Below are positions 1 to 6,853 of a stretch of 18,681 bases of DNA, piece after piece. The position numbers and the translations under genes are program-made. Under the pieces are notes generated by a model. The model had not been told where the DNA came from, did not search any database, and was given only the letters and a program-made list of their open reading frames with translations. How positions within the stretch are numbered: the stretch's first letter is position 1; each line of letters starts with the position of its first letter. This stretch comes from a bacterium (GTDB taxonomy: Bacteria; Elusimicrobiota; Elusimicrobia; UBA1565; UBA9628): positions 1 through 18,681 of the forward strand of contig JAJYFI010000006.1 in the NCBI GenBank assembly GCA_021790955.1, given 5' to 3'.

Positions 1-303
1 CTTGCTCCAGCCGAACACGTTCCGAGCCGGCTGAAGTTTGTAGATCCCGGGCTCCACCTGGGCGAAGAAGGCTCTTCCGCCAAGAAGCCTGAGGGTGTAG
101 CGCTCCGATCCCTCCGGCTCCTCCAGATTCAAGTAGGCGCGCGCCGAAGTGCTCTGGGCCCCGTTGGGGAGAGTGACCCGCAGCGCCATCGCGAAGCCGG
201 ACAATCCCGAGGACGGCAGCTTCCCGGTCAGGGGAGCGCTGCCCCGGCATGCTGTCAAAAGCAACAAAAACCCGCCGCAAGCGGCGGCGGCCGTGGTTTT
301 CAT
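1..303 (-). CDS. Lipoprotein of unknown function (C-terminus cut by window edge)
   Basis: The frame opens with ATG at 303-301 and stays open to base 1, giving the first 101 residues of a protein that continues beyond the left edge. The N-terminus is a lipoprotein signal: MKTT, then a small and hydrophobic stretch with four consecutive leucines (residues 13-16), then a T-A-C lipobox with the acceptor cysteine at residue 19. It should therefore be exported and lipidated. The mature part (about residues 35-101) looks like the start of a beta-rich domain but matches no family I recognise. It begins 15 bases after the stop of the TPR-SpoIID gene, so the two are probably co-transcribed and may act together at the cell envelope. 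Function is unassigned. Confidence 0.7.
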   Translation of the reverse strand, partial: MKTTAAAACGGFLLLLTACRGSAPLTGKLPSSGLSGFAMALRVTLPNGAQSTSARAYLNLEEPEGSERYTLRLLGGRAFFAQVEPGIYKLQPARNVFGWSK

Positions 304-318
304 ACTGCCTTCATGATA

Positions 319-2376
319 CTAGATTCGAAGCCTGCCGATGGCAACCTTGCCCAGATACGCCTTGAGGATGCTGCGGAAGCCCGCCCCCGCCTTGGCGCGG
401 CCGATCGCCCCGGATTGGCAGACCCCCGCTCCGTGCCCCCAGCCGCCCCCCGTGAAAACGAAACGCTCAAGCCCCCCCGCGCCGTATTCCGGTTCCACGC
501 GGAAAAAGGAGCTCCGAAGGCGTCCCGCCCCGCCGAGCGTTCGGATTTGCATCTCGGCATCGACCACGATCCGACGCCGGGAGCCCACGAGGAGAAGAGC
601 CTGGACTCGGCCCGAGCCGGAGCGTCGCAGGACGCGGATCCCTTGGATCGCGCCGAGGCGCCATCGCTTCGAGAGCCGCCGTTGGAGCGATCGTCTGGAT
701 ATCACCCGCACCCATCGGTAGTGCGACGGAGCGATGCCGTAAGCCGGGCCGCAATAGGAGTCGGGCCAAGATTCCAGCCAACGTTTGAGCTTCCAAGGAG
801 AACGCGGGCGAGGAGGCTTCGCGACGGCGTCCACGATCGACGGCCAGGGGAGGCTTCGGCTCCACCCCGGAACGTCCCCACCCCCTTCCGTGACGCCGCC
901 GCAGTCCGCCGAATAGACGACGGCCGCGGGTCTGGCGCCATGCAGGATGACGAGGCCTCGCGTCGCGGCGACGGCTCGGCCGGCGCGAAAGGCCCAGGGG
1001 CCGAGCCCGCCGTAGACTTGGCAGTGCGGACTGTCGCAGAGATCAAAACCCGCCGCGGCGTGCCGCCGCGAGCGTCCTTTCAGGAATAAAGCGTAGCTCC
1101 GAGCCAAGATCGCCTGAACCTTCAGGGATTCGATCGGCGCGTCGATGGGCATCTCCGCCGCCGTGACGGCCGTCACGTAATTGGAAAGGTCGACGATATT
1201 GACCAGCTCGAAAAAGTTCCCGACGGGTAGCGGGCGTATTTCAATCGTTCCGGGAAGAAGCCCCTGCGACGCCGCAGAGAGGGCGGAAAGCTTCGACGCC
1301 CACAGCATGAGCCCCGATCCTCGGGGCCTGAGAAAAACCCGTTTTCGCAAGAATAAGTTCGGTCTGGAGCCGACGCGCACCACGAGAAGGCGCTTTCGGC
1401 CGACGCGGCGAAGAGCGATCTGGCACGGTTCCCGCGGCCGGCCGACGGCCAGAGGAGCTCCTCCTCGGCGCGTTGTGACCTCGTAGTCCGTCGTCGCCCC
1501 CACCGCGACGTAGCGAAGCCGCGCGGGCCGCCCTCCCGAATCGGCCCCGAGGCCGATCCGGAGGGTCCCGTGCTCCTCGGGCGTCCCGGCACGGATCATG
1601 GCGTTGCGCACGAAGGCTGGCACGCGCGGAAATCGCCTGGGCCCGCGCATGAGGGAGGAGAGAAGCGGAGCGATTCTGGCCTTGTCGAAGGCTTGGTGCG
1701 TCAAGGATGTCGGCTCCAGGCGAAGAAGCTCCCGGAGCTGGGCGGCGCCCAAGAGCCCCGATCCCGCGCGCAAATAGGCTCTGGCGAGAGCTTCCCGGCC
1801 CTCCGAGAAATAGGCATCCGCTCCAACGGCCTTCGCGTAAAAGGCGATCGCAAGCCGGGGCTCTCCAAGGCCCTCATAGGCCTTGCCCAAATCGTAGAAA
1901 GCGACCGCCCATCGAGGCTTGAATCTCAATGCCTGCTTGAAAAAACTTACGGCCGCGCGCCAGCGTCCTTCCCGGGAACAAATCCGCCCCATTCCCAAGA
2001 GGGCCTCGACGTCGTCTCCCGAGCGAAGGGACTCTTCAAAATACGGCTTGGCTCGGTCCTGGCGGCCCGCTCGAAACCAGCCCCACCCCGCGGCGTCGAG
2101 GATTTCGGCCGTGCGCGAAAGCCGAAGCGCCCGGTCGTAGAACCCCGCCGCCGCCGCGGGACGCCCCATCTCCTCCGACAGCGCCCCGGCGTCAAGCAGA
2201 GCCTCCAGACCGCCCGATCGTCGGCGGCCGAGACGCTCGTAGACCCTGAGGGCTTCGACGTAGCGTCCTTGGAGATAAAGAGCCTGAACGCGCTCGGCGG
2301 GGGCCGCCGCCGGAGCGTTGACGGCAATCTGTCCCGCCATGACCGGCGCCAAAAGCCCTGGGAGACGCAGCCGCAT
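319..2376 (-). CDS. TPR-containing SpoIID/LytB domain protein, likely peptidoglycan lytic enzyme
   Basis: 685 residues. Residues 1-26 are hydrophobic and alanine-rich and may be a signal sequence. Residues about 30-205 contain TPR-like helical repeats (for example the stretch around GRICSREGRWRAAVSFFKQA). The C-terminal third is a SpoIID/LytB domain: the motif TAAEMPIDAP-ESLKVQAILARSYA, whose EMP glutamate is the family's catalytic residue, the CDSPHCQVYGG motif, and the closing GGGWGHGAGVCQSGA motif. SpoIID enzymes are lytic transglycosylases that cut glycan strands lacking stem peptides; LytB relatives modulate amidases. No other sporulation gene is visible, so a vegetative cell-wall remodelling role is more likely. 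No strong Shine-Dalgarno precedes the ATG, and an internal ATG at codon 13 is an alternative. It is first in a two-gene operon with the downstream lipoprotein. Confidence 0.88.
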   Translation of the reverse strand: MRLRLPGLLAPVMAGQIAVNAPAAAPAERVQALYLQGRYVEALRVYERLGRRRSGGLEALLDAGALSEEMGRPAAAAGFYDRALRLSRTAEILDAAGWGWFRAGRQDRAKPYFEESLRSGDDVEALLGMGRICSREGRWRAAVSFFKQALRFKPRWAVAFYDLGKAYEGLGEPRLAIAFYAKAVGADAYFSEGREALARAYLRAGSGLLGAAQLRELLRLEPTSLTHQAFDKARIAPLLSSLMRGPRRFPRVPAFVRNAMIRAGTPEEHGTLRIGLGADSGGRPARLRYVAVGATTDYEVTTRRGGAPLAVGRPREPCQIALRRVGRKRLLVVRVGSRPNLFLRKRVFLRPRGSGLMLWASKLSALSAASQGLLPGTIEIRPLPVGNFFELVNIVDLSNYVTAVTAAEMPIDAPIESLKVQAILARSYALFLKGRSRRHAAAGFDLCDSPHCQVYGGLGPWAFRAGRAVAATRGLVILHGARPAAVVYSADCGGVTEGGGDVPGWSRSLPWPSIVDAVAKPPRPRSPWKLKRWLESWPDSYCGPAYGIAPSHYRWVRVISRRSLQRRLSKRWRLGAIQGIRVLRRSGSGRVQALLLVGSRRRIVVDAEMQIRTLGGAGRLRSSFFRVEPEYGAGGLERFVFTGGGWGHGAGVCQSGAIGRAKAGAGFRSILKAYLGKVAIGRLRI

Positions 2377-2476
2377 CGCCAGATGGTAGTTTTTTTAGCG
2401 ACGAAACGCGGGACTTCGGGGGCATGCGCACGGCGCCGCTTTCGTTGAGGCGGGAACAAAAAAGGCCCCCGGGCCG

Positions 2477-2482
2477 TATTAT
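2477..2482 (+). promoter_or_regulatory. Possible -10 element for the coiled-coil gene
   Basis: TATTAT matches the sigma-70 -10 consensus at five of six positions and lies about 70 bases upstream of the ATG at 2551. No good -35 is found at 16-18 bases upstream; TTGAGG at 2445-2450 is too far away. The rest of the 2377-2550 spacer shows no gene. Confidence 0.3.
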
Positions 2483-2537
2483 CTGTAGGGAGCCCGGCCT
2501 CCCTCTTGATTCCCATGAGCCAGCCTGTTAAGCTCAG

Positions 2538-2544
2538 AAAGGAG
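2538..2544 (+). promoter_or_regulatory. Shine-Dalgarno deciding the start at 2551
   Basis: AAAGGAG sits six bases before ATG 2551. This favours that start over the in-frame ATG at 2506, which has no comparable site and would add 15 residues unlike the rest of the protein. Confidence 0.75.
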
Positions 2545-2550
2545 ACGCCC

Positions 2551-2946
2551 ATGCCCCGAGCCGACACCCTCAAGCTTTTCGAAACCCTCCGCCGCGAGTT
2601 CGAGGAGAAAAAATCCGCGGTCATCGCGGCGGCCATCGAGTCGGCGCTCGAATCCTATCACGACGGCCTCAAGGATTGGGTCGCCTCCAAGGACGATATC
2701 GCGCGATTTCAAGCCGCCTCCAAGGAGGACATCGCGCGGTCCCAGGCAGCCACCAAGGAAGACATCACGCAGTTCCAGGCAGCCACCAAGGAGGGCATCG
2801 CGCAGTTCCAGGCAGCCACCAAGGAGGACATCGCGCAGTTGCGCGTGTCTGTCGTCGAGACCAAGGCCGAGCTCGTCAAGTGGATGTTCATTTTTTGGGC
2901 AGGCCAAGTCGCGACCTCGTTCACCCTCCTCAAATTGATCCGGTAG
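2551..2946 (+). CDS. Small coiled-coil membrane protein, DUF1640-like, with 11-residue tandem repeats
   Basis: 131 residues from the ATG with the good Shine-Dalgarno. Residues 1-43 are helical and charged. Residues 44-98 are five consecutive 11-residue repeats of the form AA(S/T)KEDIAxFQ, a hendecad pattern expected to form a slightly right-handed coiled coil. Residues 99-131 carry ETKAELVKWMFIFWAGQ followed by a hydrophobic stretch, a C-terminal membrane anchor. This plan (short helical head, variable coiled-coil stalk, WMFIFW-type anchor) resembles small bacterial proteins grouped with DUF1640; the molecular function is unknown. It is a single gene with its own terminator. Copy number of the repeats is probably variable between strains (inference). 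Confidence 0.75.
   Translation: MPRADTLKLFETLRREFEEKKSAVIAAAIESALESYHDGLKDWVASKDDIARFQAASKEDIARSQAATKEDITQFQAATKEGIAQFQAATKEDIAQLRVSVVETKAELVKWMFIFWAGQVATSFTLLKLIR
2680..2844 (+). repeat. Five tandem 33-bp coding repeats (11-residue hendecads)
   Basis: Units are 2680-2712, 2713-2745, 2746-2778, 2779-2811 and 2812-2844. They encode VASKDDIARFQ, AASKEDIARSQ, AATKEDITQFQ, AATKEGIAQFQ and AATKEDIAQLR. The last three units are nearly identical at DNA level, which points to recent duplication or slippage. Confidence 0.95.
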
Positions 2947-2981
2947 AGGGCTGCCCCGGCCTCCACTGAATCCCCGCACGT

Positions 2982-3013
2982 CGGGAGCCGGATGCCGCGG
3001 CTCCCGGTTTTTT
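2982..3013 (+). terminator. Intrinsic terminator after the coiled-coil gene
   Basis: A 9-bp perfect stem, CGGGAGCCG (2982-2990) pairing with CGGCTCCCG (2998-3006), encloses a 7-base loop and is followed by G and six T residues (3008-3013). The T tract is on the plus-strand side only, so it terminates the gene ending at 2946 rather than the tRNA transcript that comes from the opposite direction. Confidence 0.88.
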
Positions 3014-3026
3014 CGCGCTTGGAAGG

Positions 3027-3100
3027 TGGAGCGGGCGATGGGAATCGAACCCACGTCCGAAGCTTGGGAAGCTTCTATTCTGCCATTGAACTACGCCCGC
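3027..3100 (-). tRNA. tRNA-Gly (anticodon CCC)
   Basis: The minus strand folds as a full cloverleaf of 74 nucleotides including the encoded 3' CCA (plus-strand TGG at 3027-3029). The acceptor stem GCGGGCG (3100-3094) pairs with CGCCCGC. The D arm is GTTC/GAAT. The anticodon arm is GAAGC-TTCCCAA-GCTTC with anticodon CCC at 3068-3066. The T arm is GTGGG-TTCGATT-CCCAT. The discriminator is U. It reads GGG codons, common in a GC-rich genome. Confidence 0.96.
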
Positions 3101-3111
3101 GCAGGAATTTG

Positions 3112-3141
3112 ATCTTATCATGTTTGACAGGAAAAACTCAA
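3112..3141 (-). promoter_or_regulatory. Putative sigma-70 promoter of tRNA-Gly
   Basis: On the minus strand, TTGAGT (3141-3136) is followed after 18 bases by TAAGAT (3117-3112), which ends 11 bases before the tRNA 5' end. Each box matches consensus at four of six positions. It overlaps the plus-strand promoter at 3124-3153. Confidence 0.5.
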
Positions 3142-3153
3142 AACTGGTATTTT
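3124..3153 (+). promoter_or_regulatory. Putative sigma-70 promoter of the urate-oxidase-N-type gene
   Basis: A perfect TTGACA (3124-3129), an 18-base spacer, then TATTTT (3148-3153, four of six matches). Transcription would start near 3160 and leave a leader of about 50 bases before ATG 3212. Confidence 0.6.
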
Positions 3154-3157
3154 CGCG

Positions 3158-3183
3158 CGGTGCCAAACCCAAGTCTGGCACCG
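3158..3183 (+). promoter_or_regulatory. Inverted repeat at the transcription start (operator or leader hairpin)
   Basis: CGGTGCCA (3158-3165) and TGGCACCG (3176-3183) form a perfect 8-bp inverted repeat around a 10-base centre. It lies just downstream of the -10 and upstream of the Shine-Dalgarno, where either a repressor site or a leader hairpin would act. There is no T tract, so it is not a terminator. Confidence 0.45.
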
Positions 3184-3211
3184 TTACCGTCGTCATTCAG
3201 GGGGAATTCGA

Positions 3212-3811
3212 ATGTTTAACGTCAATGATTGGCAGTTTTTTTTCCGCTGGCTCCACGTGATCGCCGGGATCACCTGGATCGGGCATCTCTATTTCTTCAA
3301 TTTCGTGAACGTGCCCTTGCAGGCCTCCCTGGACGACGCGGGAAAGAAGGCCGCCAACCCCAAGCTGCTTCCACGGGCCCTTTGGTGGTTCCGCTGGGGC
3401 GCCATGATCACCTTCCTCTCAGGCCTCGTCATGTATGCGCTGGTGTACATGTACGATCCGACGACGGGCGGCTTCGCCGCGATGGGCCCTCGACATCCCA
3501 GCTCCTGGATCCTCATGGGCATGCTCTTCGGGATTATCATGTGGTTCAACGTCTGGTTCATCATTTGGCCGATCAACCGCCGCATCCTCTCGGGACAGAT
3601 GCCGGCCGAACAAATGGCCGGCGCCCGGCGCCGCGCCTACCTCGCCTCGCGCACGAACACCTATCTCTCGGGTCCGATGCTCTTTGGGATGCTTGGCGCC
3701 AACCACATCAACACCCAAAGCCCCAAGGCTCTCATCGCCTCCCTGATCGTCGGTTTCGTGGCGATTTGGGCCGCGATCTGGCACTCCGACAAGGTCGGCC
3801 AGACGGTTTAA
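3212..3811 (+). CDS. Urate-oxidase-N-type (PuuD-like) integral membrane protein
   Basis: 199 residues, nearly all membrane. Hydrophobic helices are visible at about 10-30, 57-80, 98-120, 150-166 and 172-190. The opening WLHVIAGITWIGHLYFFNFV is characteristic of the urate oxidase N-terminal family (PF06181), whose best-known member is the membrane part of urate hydroxylase PuuD. PuuD itself also has a C-terminal cytochrome c domain; here the protein ends after the membrane part, there is no CxxCH motif, and no purine gene is nearby, so urate oxidation is not supported. Conserved histidines in the first helix pair (H15, H25) could bind haem (inference). ATG 3212 has a GGGGGAA ribosome site. It is a single gene, convergent with folE; only 22 bases separate the stops, and no terminator is visible there. 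Confidence 0.8.
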   Translation: MFNVNDWQFFFRWLHVIAGITWIGHLYFFNFVNVPLQASLDDAGKKAANPKLLPRALWWFRWGAMITFLSGLVMYALVYMYDPTTGGFAAMGPRHPSSWILMGMLFGIIMWFNVWFIIWPINRRILSGQMPAEQMAGARRRAYLASRTNTYLSGPMLFGMLGANHINTQSPKALIASLIVGFVAIWAAIWHSDKVGQTV

Positions 3812-3833
3812 GGGCCTTCGTAGACGTTAGGGC

Positions 3834-4439
3834 TCAGCGGATGAGCTTGAGGAACTCTTCGCGGGTCCGCACGTCCTTGCGGAAAATCCCGCGCATCTTG
3901 CTCGTCACCGTGGGCGAATGCAGGCTCTCAGCGCCGCGCATCTCCATGCAAAGATGGCGCGCCTCGAGGACGACGCCCACGCCCAGGGGTTTGAGATAGC
4001 TCTCAAGGGTCTCCGCGATTTGGTAGGTCATGCGCTCCTGGACTTGGAGACGCTTTGCGAAGACGTCCACAAGCTTGGGGATCTTCGAAAGCCCGATGAT
4101 CCGGCCGTTCGGGATGTAGGCCACATGGGCGCTGCCGAAGAAGGGCAAAAGATGGTGCTCGCAAAGGGAATAAAAGGTGATGTCCTTCACGAGGACCATT
4201 TCGTTGTAGTCTTCCTTGAACACCGCCCCATTGAACATCGAGTGGACGTCGACGCGATAGCCCGACGTCAACTCGCGGATGGCCTTGGCGGCTCGCACCG
4301 GGGTCTTAAGGAGACCCTCGCGAGAGGGGTCCTCGCCGATCCCGGCAAGGATGTCGCGATAGCGGGACGCGAGAGAGTTGACCGCGCCCGCGCCGTCGCA
4401 TGGCCTCTCTTCCGCCAGCCGGCTGTTCTTTATCGGCAT
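3834..4439 (-). CDS. folE: GTP cyclohydrolase I
   Basis: 201 residues, close to the usual length for type I FolE. The enzyme opens GTP to 7,8-dihydroneopterin triphosphate, the first step of tetrahydrofolate, pterin and queuosine-type pathways, as a cytosolic toroidal oligomer. The zinc ligands are present: C93 and H96 in SLCEHHLLPF, and C164 in RHLCMEMRG. The substrate-pocket stretch GRIIGLSKIPKLVDVFAKRLQVQE (residues 112-135) and the C-terminal TSKMRGIFRKD are intact. Start chosen at ATG 4439, which overlaps the end of pepA by 10 bases; a longer reading to 4544 only adds antisense-like sequence inside pepA. It is the last gene of the long minus-strand operon. Confidence 0.96.
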   Translation of the reverse strand: MPIKNSRLAEERPCDGAGAVNSLASRYRDILAGIGEDPSREGLLKTPVRAAKAIRELTSGYRVDVHSMFNGAVFKEDYNEMVLVKDITFYSLCEHHLLPFFGSAHVAYIPNGRIIGLSKIPKLVDVFAKRLQVQERMTYQIAETLESYLKPLGVGVVLEARHLCMEMRGAESLHSPTVTSKMRGIFRKDVRTREEFLKLIR

Positions 4440-5875
4440 AAAAACTCGATCAAGGTCCGCACGATCGCCCCCGTGGCCCCGGGAGCCACGTAGCCCTCGC
4501 CGGAACCGCTCCAGGCGGGACCTGCGATGTCCAAATGGACCCAAGGCAGCCCGCCCGAGAATTCCTCAAGGAAGAGCCCGCCGATCACGGTCCCCGCCTC
4601 CCCGCGCACCCGGCCCATGTTGCTCAAATCCGCAACCGAGCTTTTGAGCCAGTCCTTGTAGTCGGGCACCAGCGGGAGCTCGCATAGGATCTCTCCCGCG
4701 CGACGTGAAGCCTCCATGAGGCCGCGCATCAAAGCCCGGTCCGTCCCCATGGCGGCCGCGACCTTGGGGCCCAGCGCGGCGACAGCCGCCCCGGTCAACG
4801 TCGCCACGTCGATCAAGGCGTCCATTTTCTGCCGGACCGCGAAGCTCAGAGCGTCCGCCAGGACCAAGCGACCCTCGGCGTCGGTGTTGAGGACCTCGAT
4901 CGTCTTGCCGTTCATGGCCTTGAGCACGTCGCCGGGCTTGACGGCATCGGGACCCGGCATGTTGTAGGAGAAGGCGCAGAATCCGTGGACTTCGATCTTG
5001 GGCTCGAGCCTCGGCAGGATCTTAAAGAGCGCGAGAACCGCCGCCGCGCCGGCCATGTCGCGCTTCATGGTTTCCATCCCGGCCGGGGGCTTGAGGCTCA
5101 AGCCCCCGGAGTCGAAGGTGATCCCCTTGCCCGCGATACCGATCTTTCTCTTGGCTCCCGGCCCGCGATAGGCCAGGTGAACGAAGGCCGCAGGCCGCGC
5201 GCTTCCTCGGGCGACGCCCAGGAGCGCTCCCATGCCGAGGCTCGCCATCTCGCGCGGCCCCAAAACCTCCACCGTCACCCCGTTTCCCTCAAGCGATTGG
5301 GCGAATTGGGCCAGGGCCTCGGGCGGCTTGTCCGAGGGGCCTCGATTGCCGAGATCTCTCGCAAGGGACACGGCCTCGCAGGAAAGGCGCGCCCTTTCGA
5401 GGATTTTTTCCGCTCGGCGGCGCTCGGCGGCGCCGCGGACGAGGAAATGGACGCCCTTAAGGCGGACCGGCTCCGGCTTCTTGTATTCGCTGAATTCATA
5501 GGAGGCGAGCATCATGCCCTCGGCCGCTTCTTGGACTCGGCCGGCCGGGTGGAAGGCCATCGCCTCAAACCGGCGCTTGGCCGCGTTGGCGAGAGCGCCG
5601 CAGGCGCGGCGAATGCCTTCGCTTGACGCTTGCGCCTTCTTGCCCGCGCCGACGAGAAGAATCCTGCGCTCCAAGCCCGCCGAGAAAACCGTCAGGGACA
5701 ACGTCTCCTCGACCTTGCCCCGAAATCCCTCGGACTCGGCGCGCGCGGCGATCTCCCTTCGCAAGGCCGGAGCCAGGCCGTCTCCTCCCACGATGGCGCC
5801 CCCTTCGCAAGCCAGGAGGCCGACAGGCATGTCGGCAGGAAGCTCCTTGACGTCCAGGAACGATATCTCGATCAC
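4430..5875 (-). CDS. pepA: Leucyl aminopeptidase (M17 family)
   Basis: 481 residues, typical for M17. This hexameric cytosolic enzyme with two metal ions removes N-terminal amino acids, preferring leucine. All active-site residues are present: K250, D255 and K262 in GKGITFDSGGLSLKP, D273 in KRDMAGAAAV, and D332, E334 and R336 in NTDAEGRLVLADAL. Each is exactly 20 lower than the E. coli PepA numbering as I know it. The N-terminal domain (1-about 160) is the divergent half, as usual. The start is GTG 5875: it overlaps the stop of the upstream radical SAM gene in a GTGA arrangement and has GGGAGG nine bases upstream. An ATG at 5998 would place 41 extra residues inside the upstream gene. PepA can also bind DNA in E. 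coli; nothing here tests that. Confidence 0.95.
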   Translation of the reverse strand: MIEISFLDVKELPADMPVGLLACEGGAIVGGDGLAPALRREIAARAESEGFRGKVEETLSLTVFSAGLERRILLVGAGKKAQASSEGIRRACGALANAAKRRFEAMAFHPAGRVQEAAEGMMLASYEFSEYKKPEPVRLKGVHFLVRGAAERRRAEKILERARLSCEAVSLARDLGNRGPSDKPPEALAQFAQSLEGNGVTVEVLGPREMASLGMGALLGVARGSARPAAFVHLAYRGPGAKRKIGIAGKGITFDSGGLSLKPPAGMETMKRDMAGAAAVLALFKILPRLEPKIEVHGFCAFSYNMPGPDAVKPGDVLKAMNGKTIEVLNTDAEGRLVLADALSFAVRQKMDALIDVATLTGAAVAALGPKVAAAMGTDRALMRGLMEASRRAGEILCELPLVPDYKDWLKSSVADLSNMGRVRGEAGTVIGGLFLEEFSGGLPWVHLDIAGPAWSGSGEGYVAPGATGAIVRTLIEFLCR

Positions 5876-6846
5876 GGTGTGTTGCCTCCCCAAGCGCGCG
5901 TTGAACGATGCCCCGACGACTCCTTGAGGATGACCTTTACTCGCCGGTTGAGGGCCTCGATCTCCTCCTCTTCCCAGGCCGACTGGTACTCCTTGCAACG
6001 GCAGTAATCGACGACGCAGGGGCGGCCGTCCTTGAAGAGCTCGAAATCGGGATCGAAGATGCTTCCGAGAGATTGATCCTTATGGCAGAGTTGTCCGCAT
6101 CGATAGACCCTGCCGTCTCCCTGCACCACGGCGTAGCGTTGCCCCGCGCCGCAGACCTTGCCGTTGATCGGGATGGGATCGAGGCCCACGGTCTCGGCGC
6201 TCACTTCGCAGCCGATCACGCTCTTGATCTGCGCCTTTTCCTCGGGCGTGTAGGCGTGGGGGTACCGGCCGCCTTGATGGCTCCCCCAGAAAATCGCCAT
6301 GTTCATGTAGACGCCGCGCGCCTCGAAGCGCTTCTTGAACTCCGCCATCGGCCCCATCTGAGGGGGGTAGGCCAGATAGCAGACGTTCGCGACAAAGCCG
6401 GCGCGGCGCAAGAGCAGAACGTTTTCGATGAACGCCTCGAACTCTCCTTGCAGAGGGTGAAAAGTGCAGTCGAGCTCAACCCGGCGCGGATCGGCTTTCT
6501 TGACGAACTCCCGGAACGCCTCCGTCTGGGAGCAGTTCGAGGTGACCTGGATATCGTGGAGCTCGGACACCGCCGCCACGACGTCGGGGAACCCGGGATA
6601 GGTGAATGGCTCCCCCGCCGTGATGCGCAGCTGGCAGCGCCCGTATTTTTGGCGGATGCGCTCCCAAACCTCTCGCCATTCCTTCGGAGTCTTGTAGTTG
6701 CTGTTCTCAGCGAGCTTGGTCCAGCCCGTCGTCGTGTAAAAGCAGTAGGGACATCGGTAGTTGCACGAGTAATGCATGTCCCACGCGAACACCACCCGCC
6801 GCCGGGGCAGGCGCGAGTCCATGTTCAAAGGGGCGGAGCCGCTCAT
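5872..6846 (-). CDS. Small radical SAM protein with C-terminal cysteine domain (paralog A)
   Basis: 324 residues. The SAM-cluster motif CxxxCxxC is C28-NYR-C32-PY-C35. The strand-2 motif is AGEP (77-80) instead of GGEP. The C-terminus carries C232, C250, C277, C282 and C284, spaced like a SPASM-type auxiliary iron-sulfur domain, followed by a charged helix absent from its neighbour. It is clearly paralogous to the next gene upstream (6854-7699): they share the WxxHxSCNYRCxYCF opening, the EPFxYP motif, the F-HPQ/L-E block and almost identical cysteine spacing. ATG 6846 has GAGGG upstream and follows the previous stop by 7 bases; its stop overlaps the pepA GTG. The reaction is unknown; SPASM-type enzymes commonly modify peptides or sugars. 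Confidence 0.85.
   Translation of the reverse strand: MSGSAPLNMDSRLPRRRVVFAWDMHYSCNYRCPYCFYTTTGWTKLAENSNYKTPKEWREVWERIRQKYGRCQLRITAGEPFTYPGFPDVVAAVSELHDIQVTSNCSQTEAFREFVKKADPRRVELDCTFHPLQGEFEAFIENVLLLRRAGFVANVCYLAYPPQMGPMAEFKKRFEARGVYMNMAIFWGSHQGGRYPHAYTPEEKAQIKSVIGCEVSAETVGLDPIPINGKVCGAGQRYAVVQGDGRVYRCGQLCHKDQSLGSIFDPDFELFKDGRPCVVDYCRCKEYQSAWEEEEIEALNRRVKVILKESSGHRSTRAWGGNTP
5885..5890 (-). promoter_or_regulatory. Shine-Dalgarno deciding the pepA GTG start
   Basis: GGGAGG on the minus strand lies nine bases before GTG 5875, inside the end of the upstream radical SAM gene. Together with the GTGA overlap it supports coupled translation from that codon. Confidence 0.65.
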
Positions 6847-6853
6847 GGGGCCC

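Noticed and set aside
313..1089. Plus-strand open frame opposite the SpoIID gene
   Set aside because: The minus-strand product has intact SpoIID motifs; this frame has none. The same holds for 1570-2448.
2455..2475. GC hairpin followed by T residues on the minus strand (GGCCC/GGGCC then T6)
   Set aside because: The loop would be two bases and no minus-strand gene ends before it; it is more likely part of the plus-strand promoter region of the coiled-coil gene.
2680..2844. Regular 33-bp repeats considered as a CRISPR array
   Set aside because: The repeats are directly adjacent without spacers, stay in frame and encode a hendecad coiled coil.
3812..3833. Bidirectional terminator between the membrane protein gene and folE
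   Set aside because: The 22-base gap has no stem with a T tract.
4440..4544. Extended folE start
   Set aside because: The extra residues are out-of-frame pepA sequence; ATG 4439 gives the normal family length.
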